Below, piece after piece: positions 1 through 11,700 of a stretch of DNA of 64,000 bases; position 1 is the first letter of the stretch; each line of letters opens with the position of its first letter. A program made the position numbers and the translations under genes. The notes below the pieces were generated by a model. The model saw only the letters and a program-made list of their open reading frames with translations. It did not search any database and was not told the origin of the DNA. Source of the DNA: Mesaphorura yosii (lineage: Eukaryota; Arthropoda; Collembola; Poduromorpha; Tullbergiidae); assembly GCA_009869945.1 (NCBI GenBank), contig WIXG01000283.1:1-64000 (forward strand), in the 5' to 3' direction.

Positions 1-578
1 AATGGACGAAGATAAGCACTGAACTATGCAAATACAAAATTAATTTCAGTCAGTTTCTTGCAAAACATGTATTATTCTGTGCTTCACTCGCGTTTCGTAC
101 TGAGCATTCACCTTTTATATACGCGTGTACTATCAAAAACGGAAACAATAAAATTTTAACAGTAGAATTCAGAGATTTCACTGTGGCATCTTTTGATGAA
201 TAATTGAGTAATTAGGTAGCAAGGCAATAATTTTATTCCGTGTAAATGTAGCCATAAAAGTACAAACTTTGAACAGCACTTCAGCTGCAGAACAGCGTAG
301 GCCATTCGTGGACATTGATAGCTTAGAAAGTTTAGAATTTCATTTGGAACAAACACCGGGAACAGAAGCGGACACTGTACAATATGCTACGTCTTTATCT
401 TCATTTCACCTTTGACCTTTACAAGTTTTACATTCACGATTGCAAGAAGACTAGAACAATAATTTCAAGATAAAAGAAATGCCAAAGTGCAGATTTTAAC
501 GAATCAGTGAACTCAGGCAACTTATTCAGCCGTGCGGTAAGTCCTAGGCCGGTCGTGTCTCGAGACTGCCTTCGACCC
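1..578. other. Flank downstream of Vang
   Basis: AT-rich sequence with no convincing coding region on either strand. It probably contains the Vang 3' UTR (238-578) and the start of the next intergenic stretch. The only motif noted besides the poly(A) candidate is an ATGCAAAT octamer at 26-33. Confidence 0.5.
232..237 (-). terminator. Candidate poly(A) signal for Vang
   Basis: The minus strand reads AATAAA here, about 345 nt past the Vang stop codon. It is the first canonical hexamer I see downstream of the stop, so 238-578 would be the 3' UTR. A plus-strand AATAAA at 147-152 could belong to a gene outside the window. Assigned by position only. Confidence 0.4.
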
Positions 579-1605
579 TCACACCGAGGTTTCAGAACTT
601 AATCGGAGCGTGAATTTGTTGCTCTTCGGATCAACAACTTGCTCGGTGATGTTGAAGTGGGGCAGTGCAGAGACGCTCACAAGAAGACTCACGTCGCCAT
701 TGCGAAGCAAAAACTTGGTATCCTTTGTGATGCTTCTTGACACGGACAAGTCGCTCACAAGCGCCCAGGAAGACACGTCGCCTTCACGGCTTGCCTGCAA
801 ATCAGACATTCGATTATTACAGATGGTAAAATTTGAAGGCAAGTCATTGACTGAAGAAACACACCTGCAGAACAGCTTGAAAGGAGAGGTATCTGTCCAG
901 AAACGCCTTGGGCGAGAGTCCCAGCCTGAGGCAAGTTGCCAGGTGATGAAGGACGCTCTCGGCGGTGTGCCACGGCTGCTGCCTCGTCACACGCAAGTAT
1001 TTCTGCAGGGGACGAGCCAAGGAAGGAAACACAGCTGCGGCCGCTTCCACGGAGTCAAGAGGAACTGCCGGCCCTGTTATGTCAGACAGAAAAGCGGTTG
1101 TTACGAAACGAGTTTACTATTGCCTTGACCTTATCGTTAAGCTCCAGCTACCTTGTTCATCCTGAAGTCTTTTGATGTGCGCAAAGGCTTCTTCGGCCGA
1201 AACGATGAGTCTTCCTCGCCTCTTCCGGACGCGTCTTTCGTACTCGTGCTCTTCGTAAAATCGTTCGTTGTGGGAAATGCCGCGTCTGGAGATTCGAGTC
1301 GCCTGCAAAAAATTACCAATGCTTGATAAATATTTATATGCGCGCTGGGCTCAAGTTTCAGTCTATCTGCTTACATTGAATGACGACGTGACACCATCAA
1401 ACTCGTAAAACTTGAAGGATGAACCGTTTCCCGTGTTGAATGACGGGTGCCGCTTCCTAACCGGAGGTAGCCTGTCCAAATGTTGATTGTAGGATGGAAA
1501 CTCCGAGTAGTAGTGCTGCAGGATCCAGACGGCGGCTCTCTGAATACTCAACTCCCCAATTGTCCAGTGCTTGGACACTCCGTCTGGGGAACGCACGACC
1601 TGAAT
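579..1605 (-). CDS. Vang: Vang exons 5-8: cytosolic tail with PDZ ligand
   Basis: Exons 1605-1375, 1302-1152, 1073-865 and 794-579 encode the C-terminal cytosolic domain, the part that binds Prickle and Dishevelled in the family. Visible landmarks are [64 protein letters not shown] and [15 protein letters not shown]. The last four residues, ETSV, are the class I PDZ-binding motif shared by VANGL proteins. The stop codon is at 579-581. Confidence 0.95.
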
Positions 1606-2810
1606 CTGTAGACACAAGAGTTTGTGATGTTAAAAATTCAATCCAGAACCGAAATGATAAACGCGTGAAGTACTCACCTGGAACTGTGGTGAAATGTGCC
1701 TGATTTCAATCAGCAAAACGCCCAGGTAGTGAATGGCGAGGAGCGCGTCGATTAATCCGCTGGCGAAGGTTGTTGCCCCAATGATGGACATGGCACCATC
1801 TTCCTCCGCTTTCACCCAATAAAATAACCAGAACGTAAAGGTGGCAAGAAACGCGAGGAGAAGTGTCACGGCACGAAAGAAGAACATTCGTGGCATGGTC
1901 GCCGGCGGAGCTCGCCAAAATATTGCCCAAATTGCGCCCAACAACCCCAGTAGTTTGATTGAGAGAGCCAGTAAGAAAGCATGGCACTCGTGGCATTCGC
2001 GAATGCTCGCAATTGGTCGTGACGACATGAAGCCAAATCGATGTCCAACTACCATCAGAATGGGACTGGCGATGGCAATTGCAACGACTGCAGCCCCCGC
2101 CGTGCTCCCAATGTACCTGTGGGCATTTAAGGAGTAAATAGCGCCGTTATACTTAACTTGCTTCTAATAAATCAGTCATTACCGTTGGCAAAATCCCAAA
2201 TTGTCTGGCACATCTTCTTCATTGGAAACAGCCCACTTTGAGTTGTTGCCCATTCCATTGATTCCACTCGGAGAATTTGACCGATCGGACGTGTTGCCGG
2301 TCACGGCCGTGACGTTGTCGCCCCATGCGTCCTCCTGCACAACAACAAGGAACGTGGATAATTAGTGCGTACGACATTTAAGAGGAACATCAACTAGACT
2401 AAACGTACATTTTGGTGATGAAGAATCTGCACTTCGACTTGTTCATTTCCGTCACGCAGAAATCCACGCGTGGAGTCAAGAAGGTTTCCTGTGTTTCTGT
2501 CCGCGATTTCACTGTCATGGCCGCTCTCGGGCGTTTCCAACAGCGGCTCCTCGCGCCGCCCAGATTTCAGTGATCTGAATGGAATACACGTGTGAGTTAT
2601 GAGCAGAAGTTAATGATAGCATTCTGCGACTCACCTGTGCGATCGGTGGCTGCGGTGGCGATTGTTGTGGTGATGGTGGCGTCCGGGTAGAGTGAGAGAG
2701 ATGGTGCTTCCACTTCCGCCGGTATTGAGTCCATTTCCTCCTGCAATGACTCTGGGGCTGCTGCAGTTCAACTCGCTGTTGTATCCGCTCTTGAGAGATT
2801 CTGTGTCCAT
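579..2810 (-). CDS. Vang: Van Gogh / Strabismus planar cell polarity protein, complete coding region
   Basis: Core planar-cell-polarity membrane protein that recruits Prickle and pairs across cell junctions with Frizzled/Flamingo. Eight coding exons on the minus strand, in transcript order: 2810-2635, 2574-2409, 2334-2183, 2116-1678, 1605-1375, 1302-1152, 1073-865, 794-579. All introns are GT-AG, all phases agree, and the total is 1740 nt or 579 residues, close to the fly protein (about 584). The N-terminus begins [13 protein letters not shown], very like vertebrate VANGL2, which is why I place the start at 2810. An in-frame ATG eight codons upstream (2834) cannot be excluded. Residues about 45-60 are His/Arg rich. 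A Ser/Thr cluster ([15 protein letters not shown]) matches the conserved phosphorylation region. It is followed by four membrane helices, the [10 protein letters not shown] segment, the basic [10 protein letters not shown] stretch, the QKYLR..QQPWHT segment and a terminal SSETSV. The acceptor of exon 7 could be 9 nt further in, at 1064, without changing frame. Confidence 0.97.
1678..2116 (-). CDS. Vang: Vang exon 4: four-helix membrane core
   Basis: This 439-nt exon encodes about residues 165-311, the whole membrane domain. The hydrophobic segments are near [56 protein letters not shown] and [19 protein letters not shown]. In the family both ends of the protein face the cytosol, as expected for four helices. 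The preceding intron (2117-2182) is only 66 nt. Its phase-2 junction rebuilds the Arg of the CQRYIG motif that opens the first helix. Confidence 0.95.
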
Positions 2811-5800
2811 CAGAAACCAAGTCACCGGACTCATGAAATTAAACTCCTCTCAAGAAATTCCGTCAGCCGGTTTCAAAGAGTATCCGAAGTTAAAGTCTTC
2901 ATGCAGCTAAAGAATCGGCAGAGCAGAGAAAATTTTTGATGACAGGTCATTCATTACAAATGCAATTATGTAACCTTTACTCTAAATGCACCAAAGTCTT
3001 TGTTACCTACCGCTGTAATCTGGCGAAGTGTCACCAACAATGTAAAGCGCTTTAATTTCGTTGCACTCAGGCTAAATGATGACTGACAGCCAAGCGACTT
3101 TTATCTTTTAATTCCAAAGTTTATGTCGGCACTTTGCACAGGCAGGCAGTGACTTTCACAAGATTAAGTTGGACCACCGGTTAAATTGAGACTTGACACT
3201 TTTCGCTAGCTAAAAATGAAACTTTAATTAATTACTGAACGTACCAAATTATTATATAAAAATACGAAACTGTCTAAATAGAAAACTTGAGTGTGTATCT
3301 CACTTCATACTTTATGCACGGCACTTCGTATGGATGTACAGGCCATTACAAAGACCACAGTTTAATGACACGCATTATTGTTCTTCAAGAAACACCAACT
3401 GTTACCCGAACTTGAGTCGGCAGGCAGTCCGAGCCAAGTGAAAGATTTACACCCCCAACTTTCAACCCCTTCCTTTGCCGGTGTTTCGACCCTTCGGCGA
3501 AATTTCTTCCAACTGGACTAAAGCCGGGTGGATAGAATTAATTCGAGCCCGTTCAGATTAGACTCCGGCTCCAATTAATTAAGATTAATTCAGCAAAATG
3601 GCTGCAAAATTCTTGACTTATTCCGAACTGTGGGGCAGAGCAATTTTTTGTGCATCTTGAGAATTCTCATGGGACCCAACACAAGCAAGAGAAAAGCGAA
3701 GCCGTGTACAAGCCTCGACTCCTTCCCTTTGGCGAAGCCACCCTCGGTCTTACTCATAAAATCACATCGATCTGTTTAACCCTTCTTTGCAACAACGCAA
3801 CAGCCAAGACCATTCCTCTCTTCGCCAGGCCTTTGTGAGGAACACGTTTTATTACGCTCCTGTCTTCTTGCCGACTCTCAACGTAAATTCGTAAATGCTC
3901 TTCTGGAAAGGGAAATTATGGCCAAAGTCAAAAAGCAAAGCACAGACAAGCCTCTTCACTCTAGCAGCGAGCGCATCCAGCACGCATCCTGCCAAGTCAA
4001 AGTTGGTTTGCGTGCGATTCTGAAAGCGGAAATCTCAATGCACGCTCTAATGAGATTGTAATCTACAAGATACCTATTCCCTTCTGCCGTCGTCGCGTCG
4101 CGTCCCCTGCTGCAAGGTGCGGCAGGTGCACTTGAGAATCCTCTGTGCGCCCCAGTGCAACCTCAGCAAGAGATCATTGAAATGGCTAATTGATAAACAG
4201 ACTGTTAAGCGAATGCCGTACAAGAATGAAGGAATTAAAGCACAAGTTTCAGTTTGGTTTTGGGGCAACGTGAAACTCAATTTCAGAGATCTCGTTACTC
4301 GAGTCGATTGAATGGAGCCGCTGCCGCCGATGTTTTGTCTAAGTGTTCCTACACATTGTTATTTCCCTTAATTGTGCACGGCGTGATTATTTATGAAATG
4401 ATTGGAGTTATTGAACTTCACACTGCAAGATGAGACTATTAGTGTGATCTGCTCATGTATAGAATTTCGATCGTGAATGTGCATCGTTATCTTTTGCAAC
4501 TTTATTAACAAAGAGCGACCAATTCATTATCTCAGATGCAAGACAAACCAGATTCTGTCTTGTATGCTCTCTTCCTATTAATTATAAAGCCGCGAGACTG
4601 CCCAAAATTCACCTGCTCACAAAAGTTGAATTAATCTTGTCATTCGTGCAGAATCGCAGAAATAAGTCACTCCAATTAATAAAGCGAATTCTTGTGATGT
4701 CCGAAAAAGCTTGGAATTTATGTTGCAGATTTTCAACAGACAATGGACAATGGCATATGCAGCGGGAGGAAAGCAGAGAAATCATAACAATTTGTTGCGA
4801 ATCGTGACAGAAGAAGAATGCAAATGGATGAAATATTTGTCTTTTGACTTGTGGAGTCCTGATCGTAAAGCAAAAATATGGCAGCTTGTGTTTTTGCATT
4901 CGGGCCTGTCTTACATCATAACAATGGTTTAATACCTTATAAAACTCACGTCAAATTACAATTATACAAGAATTCAAGATGAATTGAGAAGCTGTCACGT
5001 ACAAAACGAAGCAACATGTCTCGAGACAGGCCTCTCGCCTTGCTCGAGTACGTTCATCAACCTTCTTCGCTTTTTGTACGTGCAAACGTGCATCTGGCCG
5101 GCCAATCTGACTGGCTAGCTGGCTGAGTGATGTGCTGGAAACTGAAAATTAAATCATACAAAACGTCTTCGACCTTTCATTTAAAAACCTGTTTCACTTT
5201 CTTTGGTCATTGCGGGACGCAGCAGCATGAAGAAGCTTTTAACACCAGTTGTCCAGTAAATAAAAGCGATAATCAACCATGCTGACGTTGAGTTATCGCT
5301 GCCATCACCCGTAACCCGATATGAGCCGACTTTTATTGACTCCCAACCAAATTGAATTACTTCAGCACAAACTGCGAATTGCAAACCTCGAATTTTACGA
5401 CTCCGTTCATGCTCTTTGCGCCCGTTGTTGTCTTAACTGAACATGCAAATTGTGCGAATAATTCTGTGGTGTTCTGGTCCTCATTCTCCTTCAGATTAAT
5501 TATGGGTTTGGTGGAGGAACAAATCGTATAATTTCGTTGCATGACTCTCTGCATTGAAAAGAGCCACAATGCGATTATGAAAGTGAAATGAGAATCGCAT
5601 TATAATTTAAAACCGAATCTAATCCAATTTTCAGAGTACAATTTCTTTTTGTTCTACTTTCAAAACGGCAGCGTGAGACTTCGTTCGTTCTCAGCGCCTA
5701 CTCGCCTGCAGCCTGCCTTCTACTCGCTCTCTGCTCCATGCCAGTCATGATTCGAATCTGTAACATATGATTTCGATTTCAAAATCATGGCTTCAAGAAA

Positions 5801-8025
5801 TTGAGACTCGTGATCGCACAAGATAAGAACGGCAATGTAATGTGATCTCACGACACGAAGCAATTTGCAATTTATTTATAACGTAAGGCAGGCGGAGATG
5901 CAGACTGCAATGAGACCACACGTAAATTGCGGATGAAAATATGATCTAATTAAAAACTCAATCAATGTTGAAGGAAAACAACTCGCATTTTTGCAGAAAC
6001 TTTAATTTAAAAGCATCGTCTTGCCTGCGTCTTGCTCGGCACGGCATAGCAAAGCAGATGTTTCAACGACTAGAATACCAGACTAGAAGGCTTCTGACTT
6101 TAATGGACCATAAAAGTAATCGTGTGTCTTGTGCATTAATTGCCGAAATGACTCTGCACTCTGCATCTCGGCTTCTAATGATTCCACCAAATCCTTCCAA
6201 CGTGCCGTGACGTTCGGTCGTGTTTACTTCCATTAATTTATTCAATGACACTTTTTAAACAGCGCAAAAGCGGAGTGCAGGGGCGCAATGACATCACGGC
6301 ACGGTGGCTGTGGCGTGGTTCTCCGTGCACTGGCAACAAAACAATAAATCTTTAAACTGATACAATGTTTTATGTAATTGTTGAGTATGTACAACAAAAC
6401 ATGTCCGTGTTATTAATGATTGCTTGCTGCGAGCGTGCGAGACTGCCAATTCCATCCTCCACTCTCGATTGCATGCTTGCAGCTGAGCGGAGCCAAGCCA
6501 AAGCCGCGGAGGCAGTGCACTCTCATCATTTGCATATCCAGCCGAGTATAAAAATGGACAAATTGTTCTGCGGTCGGTCCTCGGCAACAATGAGAACAAT
6601 CAAGTGCAATTTAGTGCCATCATTATCACGGTCCCCAATGTTATGAAACGAAGTACCGCCGCTGCCACGCCACGGCGGTCCGCCTCGCCTCATTCTCGTA
6701 AAATGCAATTGTGAAGTGTCGAAGAATGACTTGAAGAATTCCAATAATAAATGACAGCCGAGCGAGCGAAAGAAACTGAAAAAAGCAAGTAGCAGTAGCA
6801 AAATTCCACTTTGCGTTGTGTTCATTATCACCGCTTCGCCTTGCTGAAAGACGGCGCAGACGAGTGCCGGGAAACAATAATGAATGATCTGCTGCATGAT
6901 TCACGGCGAACGTGAACACAACCTCAACGAACGCTACGGAATTTGCTGAGAATTTTGTTGCGCTGATTGGGACGATGATACGATGAGTCGACTTGGATTC
7001 TGCAGTGACTCGTTTGAGTGAATTACAAATTTCAAGACACGACCGACCACACGACGACGACGGCCGCCCGAGTTGTTGAGCTGAGATGATCCACAATCGA
7101 CATGCTGAAAATTAAGTGAGCTCCGTCGAGTGGTGGCGATGATATGACGACGACGGACGAGACTTTGTTGCTGTTGCTCTCGTGTAGGCAATGTAATCCA
7201 CTTCGTCCATCCAACAATGTTTGGAGATGCGATTTTAAATAAGGAAAGAGCGACGAGTAAGTGAAGCGAGGTAGTTTCTTGGGCAGTTTAATCATTGTGG
7301 AGTGCCGAGGAGGAAGAGCAGCAGCAGTTGTGCGAGAGACACGTTTCGTCGCATTGTTGCAGTGGATTGTTGGGATCGCCTTGAGGGTTTCTTGTGAGTC
7401 TCTACAGTGGAGAGCGTGTACGCAACGCAATGATCGAAAAGGGTAAAAAGATTGTAATGTTTATGTGTTGGTTGCATTGTCGTTTAGTGCGTGGGATAAG
7501 ACAGAACATTCGTAGCGCGATCGCGCAAGAGAGATCCACCTTTAAATGTCCAATCTTGGTACAATAATAATAAGAATAATAATTCGCGAACAATCAACTT
7601 TCTCAAAAACTTCCAAATGGGGAGACTACACCAATTATTGCTGCTCCTACAAGCTCGGCCGCCGCTATGCGACGGACCCAAAGGGTTAAGACCTCAGTCA
7701 ACACCTGAACACTAACTCAGCAACTACAATCACGAAACGCCGGAGAAACTCGGTCCAGACCGAACCGTGCTGGAGAAACGAAAATTCCAAAAACTCTTCG
7801 AAAGTGAGAATCTACGAATTCAAACGAGTGCCAGAGTGTGAGTGACCGGAAGTGGAATCGTGCTTACTACTGGTGAGAAAAGTGTCACGTGCGTCGTGTG
7901 CATGGTGTCCTTCAGCCCACGCCGACCAGTGCCAGACCCCAAACTGCCCAAGTGCCCAATCGTGTGTCCCACCGTCCGGAATCACAAACCCCAATTTTGT
8001 TTCCTCAGCGTGCCATAAAATCCAC
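2811..8025. other. Shared upstream region between Vang and dumpy
   Basis: About 5.2 kb of non-coding DNA between two divergently transcribed genes. It must contain the 5' UTRs and promoters of both, possibly with untranslated exons I cannot place. Open frames here are short, lack family resemblance and look like chance. Octamer motifs ATGCAAAT/ATTTGCAT occur at 4818, 5443 and 6528. Dumpy leader sequence probably occupies at least the last part, because a good acceptor (pyrimidine tract then TTTCCTCAG) ends at 8008, 37 nt before the start codon. If the leader is not spliced there, a 38-codon upstream frame (7902-8018) would also be in it. Confidence 0.5.
6528..6554 (+). promoter_or_regulatory. 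Octamer plus TATA box, candidate core promoter
   Basis: ATTTGCAT (6528-6535) lies 11 nt upstream of TATAAAAA (6547-6554). The spacing resembles octamer-TATA promoters. It sits 1.5 kb upstream of the dumpy start codon on the same strand, so it could start a dumpy leader near 6575-6585. There is no transcript evidence. Confidence 0.25.
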
Positions 8026-8049
8026 ATGGCCGTAGACTCATCAACATGA
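8026..8049 (+). promoter_or_regulatory. Seven-codon uORF overlapping the dumpy start codon
   Basis: A short frame MAVDSST ends in TGA at 8047-8049, so its stop overlaps the dumpy ATG at 8046-8048 as ATGA. It lies downstream of the candidate leader acceptor at 8008, so it would be in the mRNA whether or not the leader is spliced. Such an overlap could reduce or couple initiation at the main start. A second in-frame ATG directly follows (8049-8051). Confidence 0.5.
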
Positions 8050-8722
8050 TGAGGAGAACTGGTAAGCAGTCGTCTCATTCTGAGAAGATGAAATGCATCT
8101 TTCCGCACGTTTGCGGCAGACGGCAAGCGAAGCGGCTCGGCTCGATTCACGCTCAAGTCTCGTTTCTGTTTCTGAGTTCTGAGGCATTGAATGGGAAATC
8201 CTTTTCTTCCTTCTCAGCATGGATTCCGATTCTCCTAATCCGCAGTGCACTCGCTGCACTCGTATCACTGCATTCATTCACAAAACAAACACGACAATCA
8301 GATGATAATGTCATGACAGAAATCTCTCGCACTGTGCCGATGCAGTCTTAACCCACTAAATTAATTTCGTATGCAGCGTGCGGAGTCTTGAATGCAGGCG
8401 TGCGTGATGCCAACCAACAACACGACAATTAAAGTTGCAAAGTAAACAATGCAGAAAAGTGAAGAAGTGCAAATGCAAATGCAAATGTTGCATGAAAACG
8501 TCTACCGTTAAATAGTGAACGCGCGCTGGTCTTACAAGCGCTCATACCGGTGAAAAATGCACAATTTGCTGGTTTGGGCGACCAGAGATCGAGATTCGTC
8601 GAGATTGTTTTGATCTCATTTTAATGATCTCCTTATCTTTTGCAGTCCGGCCACCCCGAGGAAGAACAATACCAGAGTGTACTCATTTGTGGCTATTCTT
8701 CATCTGTGCTCTTCTAAACCAT
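8046..8722 (+). CDS. dp: dumpy exons 1-2: start codon and signal peptide
   Basis: Exon 1 codes only 16 nt (8046-8061) and exon 2 is 8646-8722. Together they give 31 residues beginning [17 protein letters not shown], followed by the hydrophobic core [12 protein letters not shown], an N-terminal secretion signal whose cleavage probably falls just after the next junction (HVNAQS). The intervening 584-nt intron (8062-8645) contains a triple GCAAAT tandem at 8468-8486 and nothing else I recognise. Confidence 0.9.
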
Positions 8723-11700
8723 GTAAGTCACAATCCAAAAATAATTTAAGTGCGCGCCTTGCGCTTGCCTGTTGTTACTATTTTTACTACTGTGGTTCGA
8801 GTTGAGTGCTGTGAGACATGACGCAGACATGAGTAATGTGTACCAAGCACCTCTCTCTGCATTGTCTCCTCTCGCACGGTACTTTTAATTAGAAAGGAAA
8901 GTGAAATCATCCGTAGAGCACACTGCGTGCTAATTACTTGTCACTTTTGTCAATACGAAGATTTTATCCCAGGCGGACACAGTTTGTATTTGTTCCATTT
9001 CTTAAATGCTGCACAAACATGGCAAAGCATCTCGAATATGAACTACTTGCTGTCGTAAGCGTCACCTGCGATTACTTCGGCGAACTTTAATTTACACGGA
9101 CTTGCGATCTGCGAATATTGGGACTTTGGCTGGAGTGATTCTGATTGGGCGCATGTGTAGTTAGAAGACGGATTTGGAATAGGAGTGCGTGCATTTCCTG
9201 TACCTCGCGTGACAGTTGTTGTCGCTTGCTCTTATCTCTGACATTGTCTACTCTCTGTTCTTACCTTTTGCATTGTGTCAAGCATTTTACGACAAGGAAC
9301 GCTGCATTTCACGATGGACACGCATTACCCAGTGCATTACGGAAATTAGCCATGACCGATTTGCCGTCAACTCCAAGCGAACAAGGCGCAAAGTCAAAGG
9401 GTATTTTGCTCAGCATTTTGCTTTGCATGACAAAGAAAAATTTCCTAACCCAGAACGATGCCATGACTGAGCCGCAGCCGAGCCATGGCGCATTCGCATT
9501 GTTGTGCGGAGTCATTGCATTGTCGCGTTGAGAGAATTAATTTGGGTGGCCTTACAAGGCGAGCGCCGTCACAATTAGAAGCCGAACCGTGTCGCTCTGC
9601 TCGTCGTCTGACAAACGTCTCAATACATCATGTGGGAAGTCTGCGAACGAATACGCGATGAGTGTATTGGCAAACTCGTGCATTGGCTTCGCAGCACTCT
9701 TTATATGGATTCCTGGCGACTTGGGGTCATAAATTCTTCAACTTTTTGTCGAATGATTAGAAAGGCAGAGCAATAAAACAAGTGAGCTGTGTTTGATCGT
9801 GCAAATATTTTTATATTCGGCATGTTTTGCAAACTGAAACAGATGCACCCATTTTCGCAAGCTTGGAAAAAGTAAAATTGCAAGTTGCAAATTGCTGATT
9901 GTGAGTAGCAGTAAATCCTCTAATTTGATTTAACCCCGCAGCGGTCGGGAGAGTGATTTATTGACCAATTAAACGAATAAGATTGGCAACTGCAGCCTTG
10001 TGCTGAGGTTCTGTGTGGCAGTCGGCAATGAGCAAATTACAGGCTCAAAGCTCAATGTGGTCGGGCAGGCATTGCGAAATTGCATAAATTGCGGTTAATA
10101 AAGTTATTTGGAGCAGCAAGAAAAAGGCGAATGAAGATCGCTGTTGTTGGATGGGCGGAAGTTCTTTCAAATCACGTAAGCTAAACTCTTCTTTGCTAAA
10201 CAATGAATGAACTCATGACTCCAAAGTGATAAAGTATTTTATGACACTCATTTTGCTGACTTATTCTGCGCTGACACGAAGGAGGCAGGCAATGACAATG
10301 AATCCATCATCAATTATGCATACAAAATGTATGACAAGGATTTCGACTGAATTTATTCCTGCTTTTTATTCCTCAATACCGAGCGTGGGAGTTGAGGAAG
10401 TCTTGGTCGAGACTGCAGTGGCCATCACCACACGAAATGTACACAGACGTCAATTTGTATCCTAATTTTAGACCTTCGTGTCACACGCTGAGAAGGAAAG
10501 GAGAGTTTCAAACAACACAGGGCTTAGAGTCACTCTTGATTCTTGCACTAGTTAGAGATCACTTTGAAAGATAAGGCGATTAAACAAGCACACTTGCTGA
10601 GCAGTTGCTTACGTTTGGGTGCGCTGTATTTGTATTCAATGTGAAGCTGAATAAGAACACCAGTCTCGACTTGTTAATGCCAATGCAAATGCTAACGCAC
10701 TCTTCATCAAATAATCGCTCGTATTTGCATTTCAGTGCACTGATTAGAATAAATGCATTTGGCATTCGTATTGGGATGAATCCGAAAGCATGTCACGGCT
10801 GCATTTAAAATTTAAAATTTATTGCCCAAGAATTGTAGTACGTTCTACAACATAAATTTCGCATTTGACTCACGAAACACGAATTCTTGGAGACGATTGC
10901 AATCCTGAACCCAGACAATCGATTAGGGATCATGATCATGAGTCGTCGTCGTCGTGTGCACGAATCGAACTTTAATGGATCATCTTGAATCTTGCCTTGC
11001 TTGCTGCACACAGCCACCGCGGATTAATTGATGCGGTAGAGCAGACAGCAGATTTGATCTGCACTGTCATCCAAGATGAAAGCCAAAGCCTTCTTTTTGC
11101 GAGACGTGAGACGTGAATTTTGTGAAGACGTCTGCGTTTTGCTGAGAAATTAAAGAAAAAACTACGCCACGCACTGATAAACGAGCCACTAAAGTATAAA
11201 CAAGAAGCATTCAATCGACAGTAGAGGAGTTATAAATAATTCTTCTTCAGGCTTAATTCCCTCATTCATCCACCTGCATTGTCATCGTCTTCAGCGCGCG
11301 AGCTGCTGCTCCTTCAGTCAGTCAGAATCCAAGTCCCAAATTACAGTTAACTGCACAATTACAAACAAAATGCATTCAGAACGAATTCACCGTGCGAAAT
11401 CGAATAACTGAGTTGATTGTTTTGGAATCACGACCGCGTGGAGGAAGGTGCATGTCAAGTGGCAGTTGAGCAATTACGAAAACACATAAACGCTGCATAA
11501 TTAATGTGCTGCGCTTTAATGTGGCTTCATTGGGGCTATTTAATCGCACTGTTAATTGACCGAGACAATGCCCACTCGTTTGCATAAATTAATTACCTCT
11601 TCAGAAGTCGTGGTCAAACGAGTGCACACATCAGACGCGATGAGAAGGTTGTCCAGTTTTGAATTTCATCGATCATGAAGCATTCATTGAGTAGTGATGA

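Noticed and set aside
2832-2834. Upstream in-frame ATG as the Vang start
   Set aside because: It would add MSPVTWFL before the conserved MDTES start and has a weaker context. Kept only as an alternative.
3241-3260. TATATAAAAA as a promoter
   Set aside because: AT-rich surroundings, wrong strand for Vang, and nearly 5 kb from the dumpy start; no supporting motif.
6526-7430. Overlapping minus-strand frames of 100-150 codons between Vang and dumpy
   Set aside because: Low-complexity composition, three frames open together, and no recognisable domain; most likely chance in AT/GC-mixed DNA.
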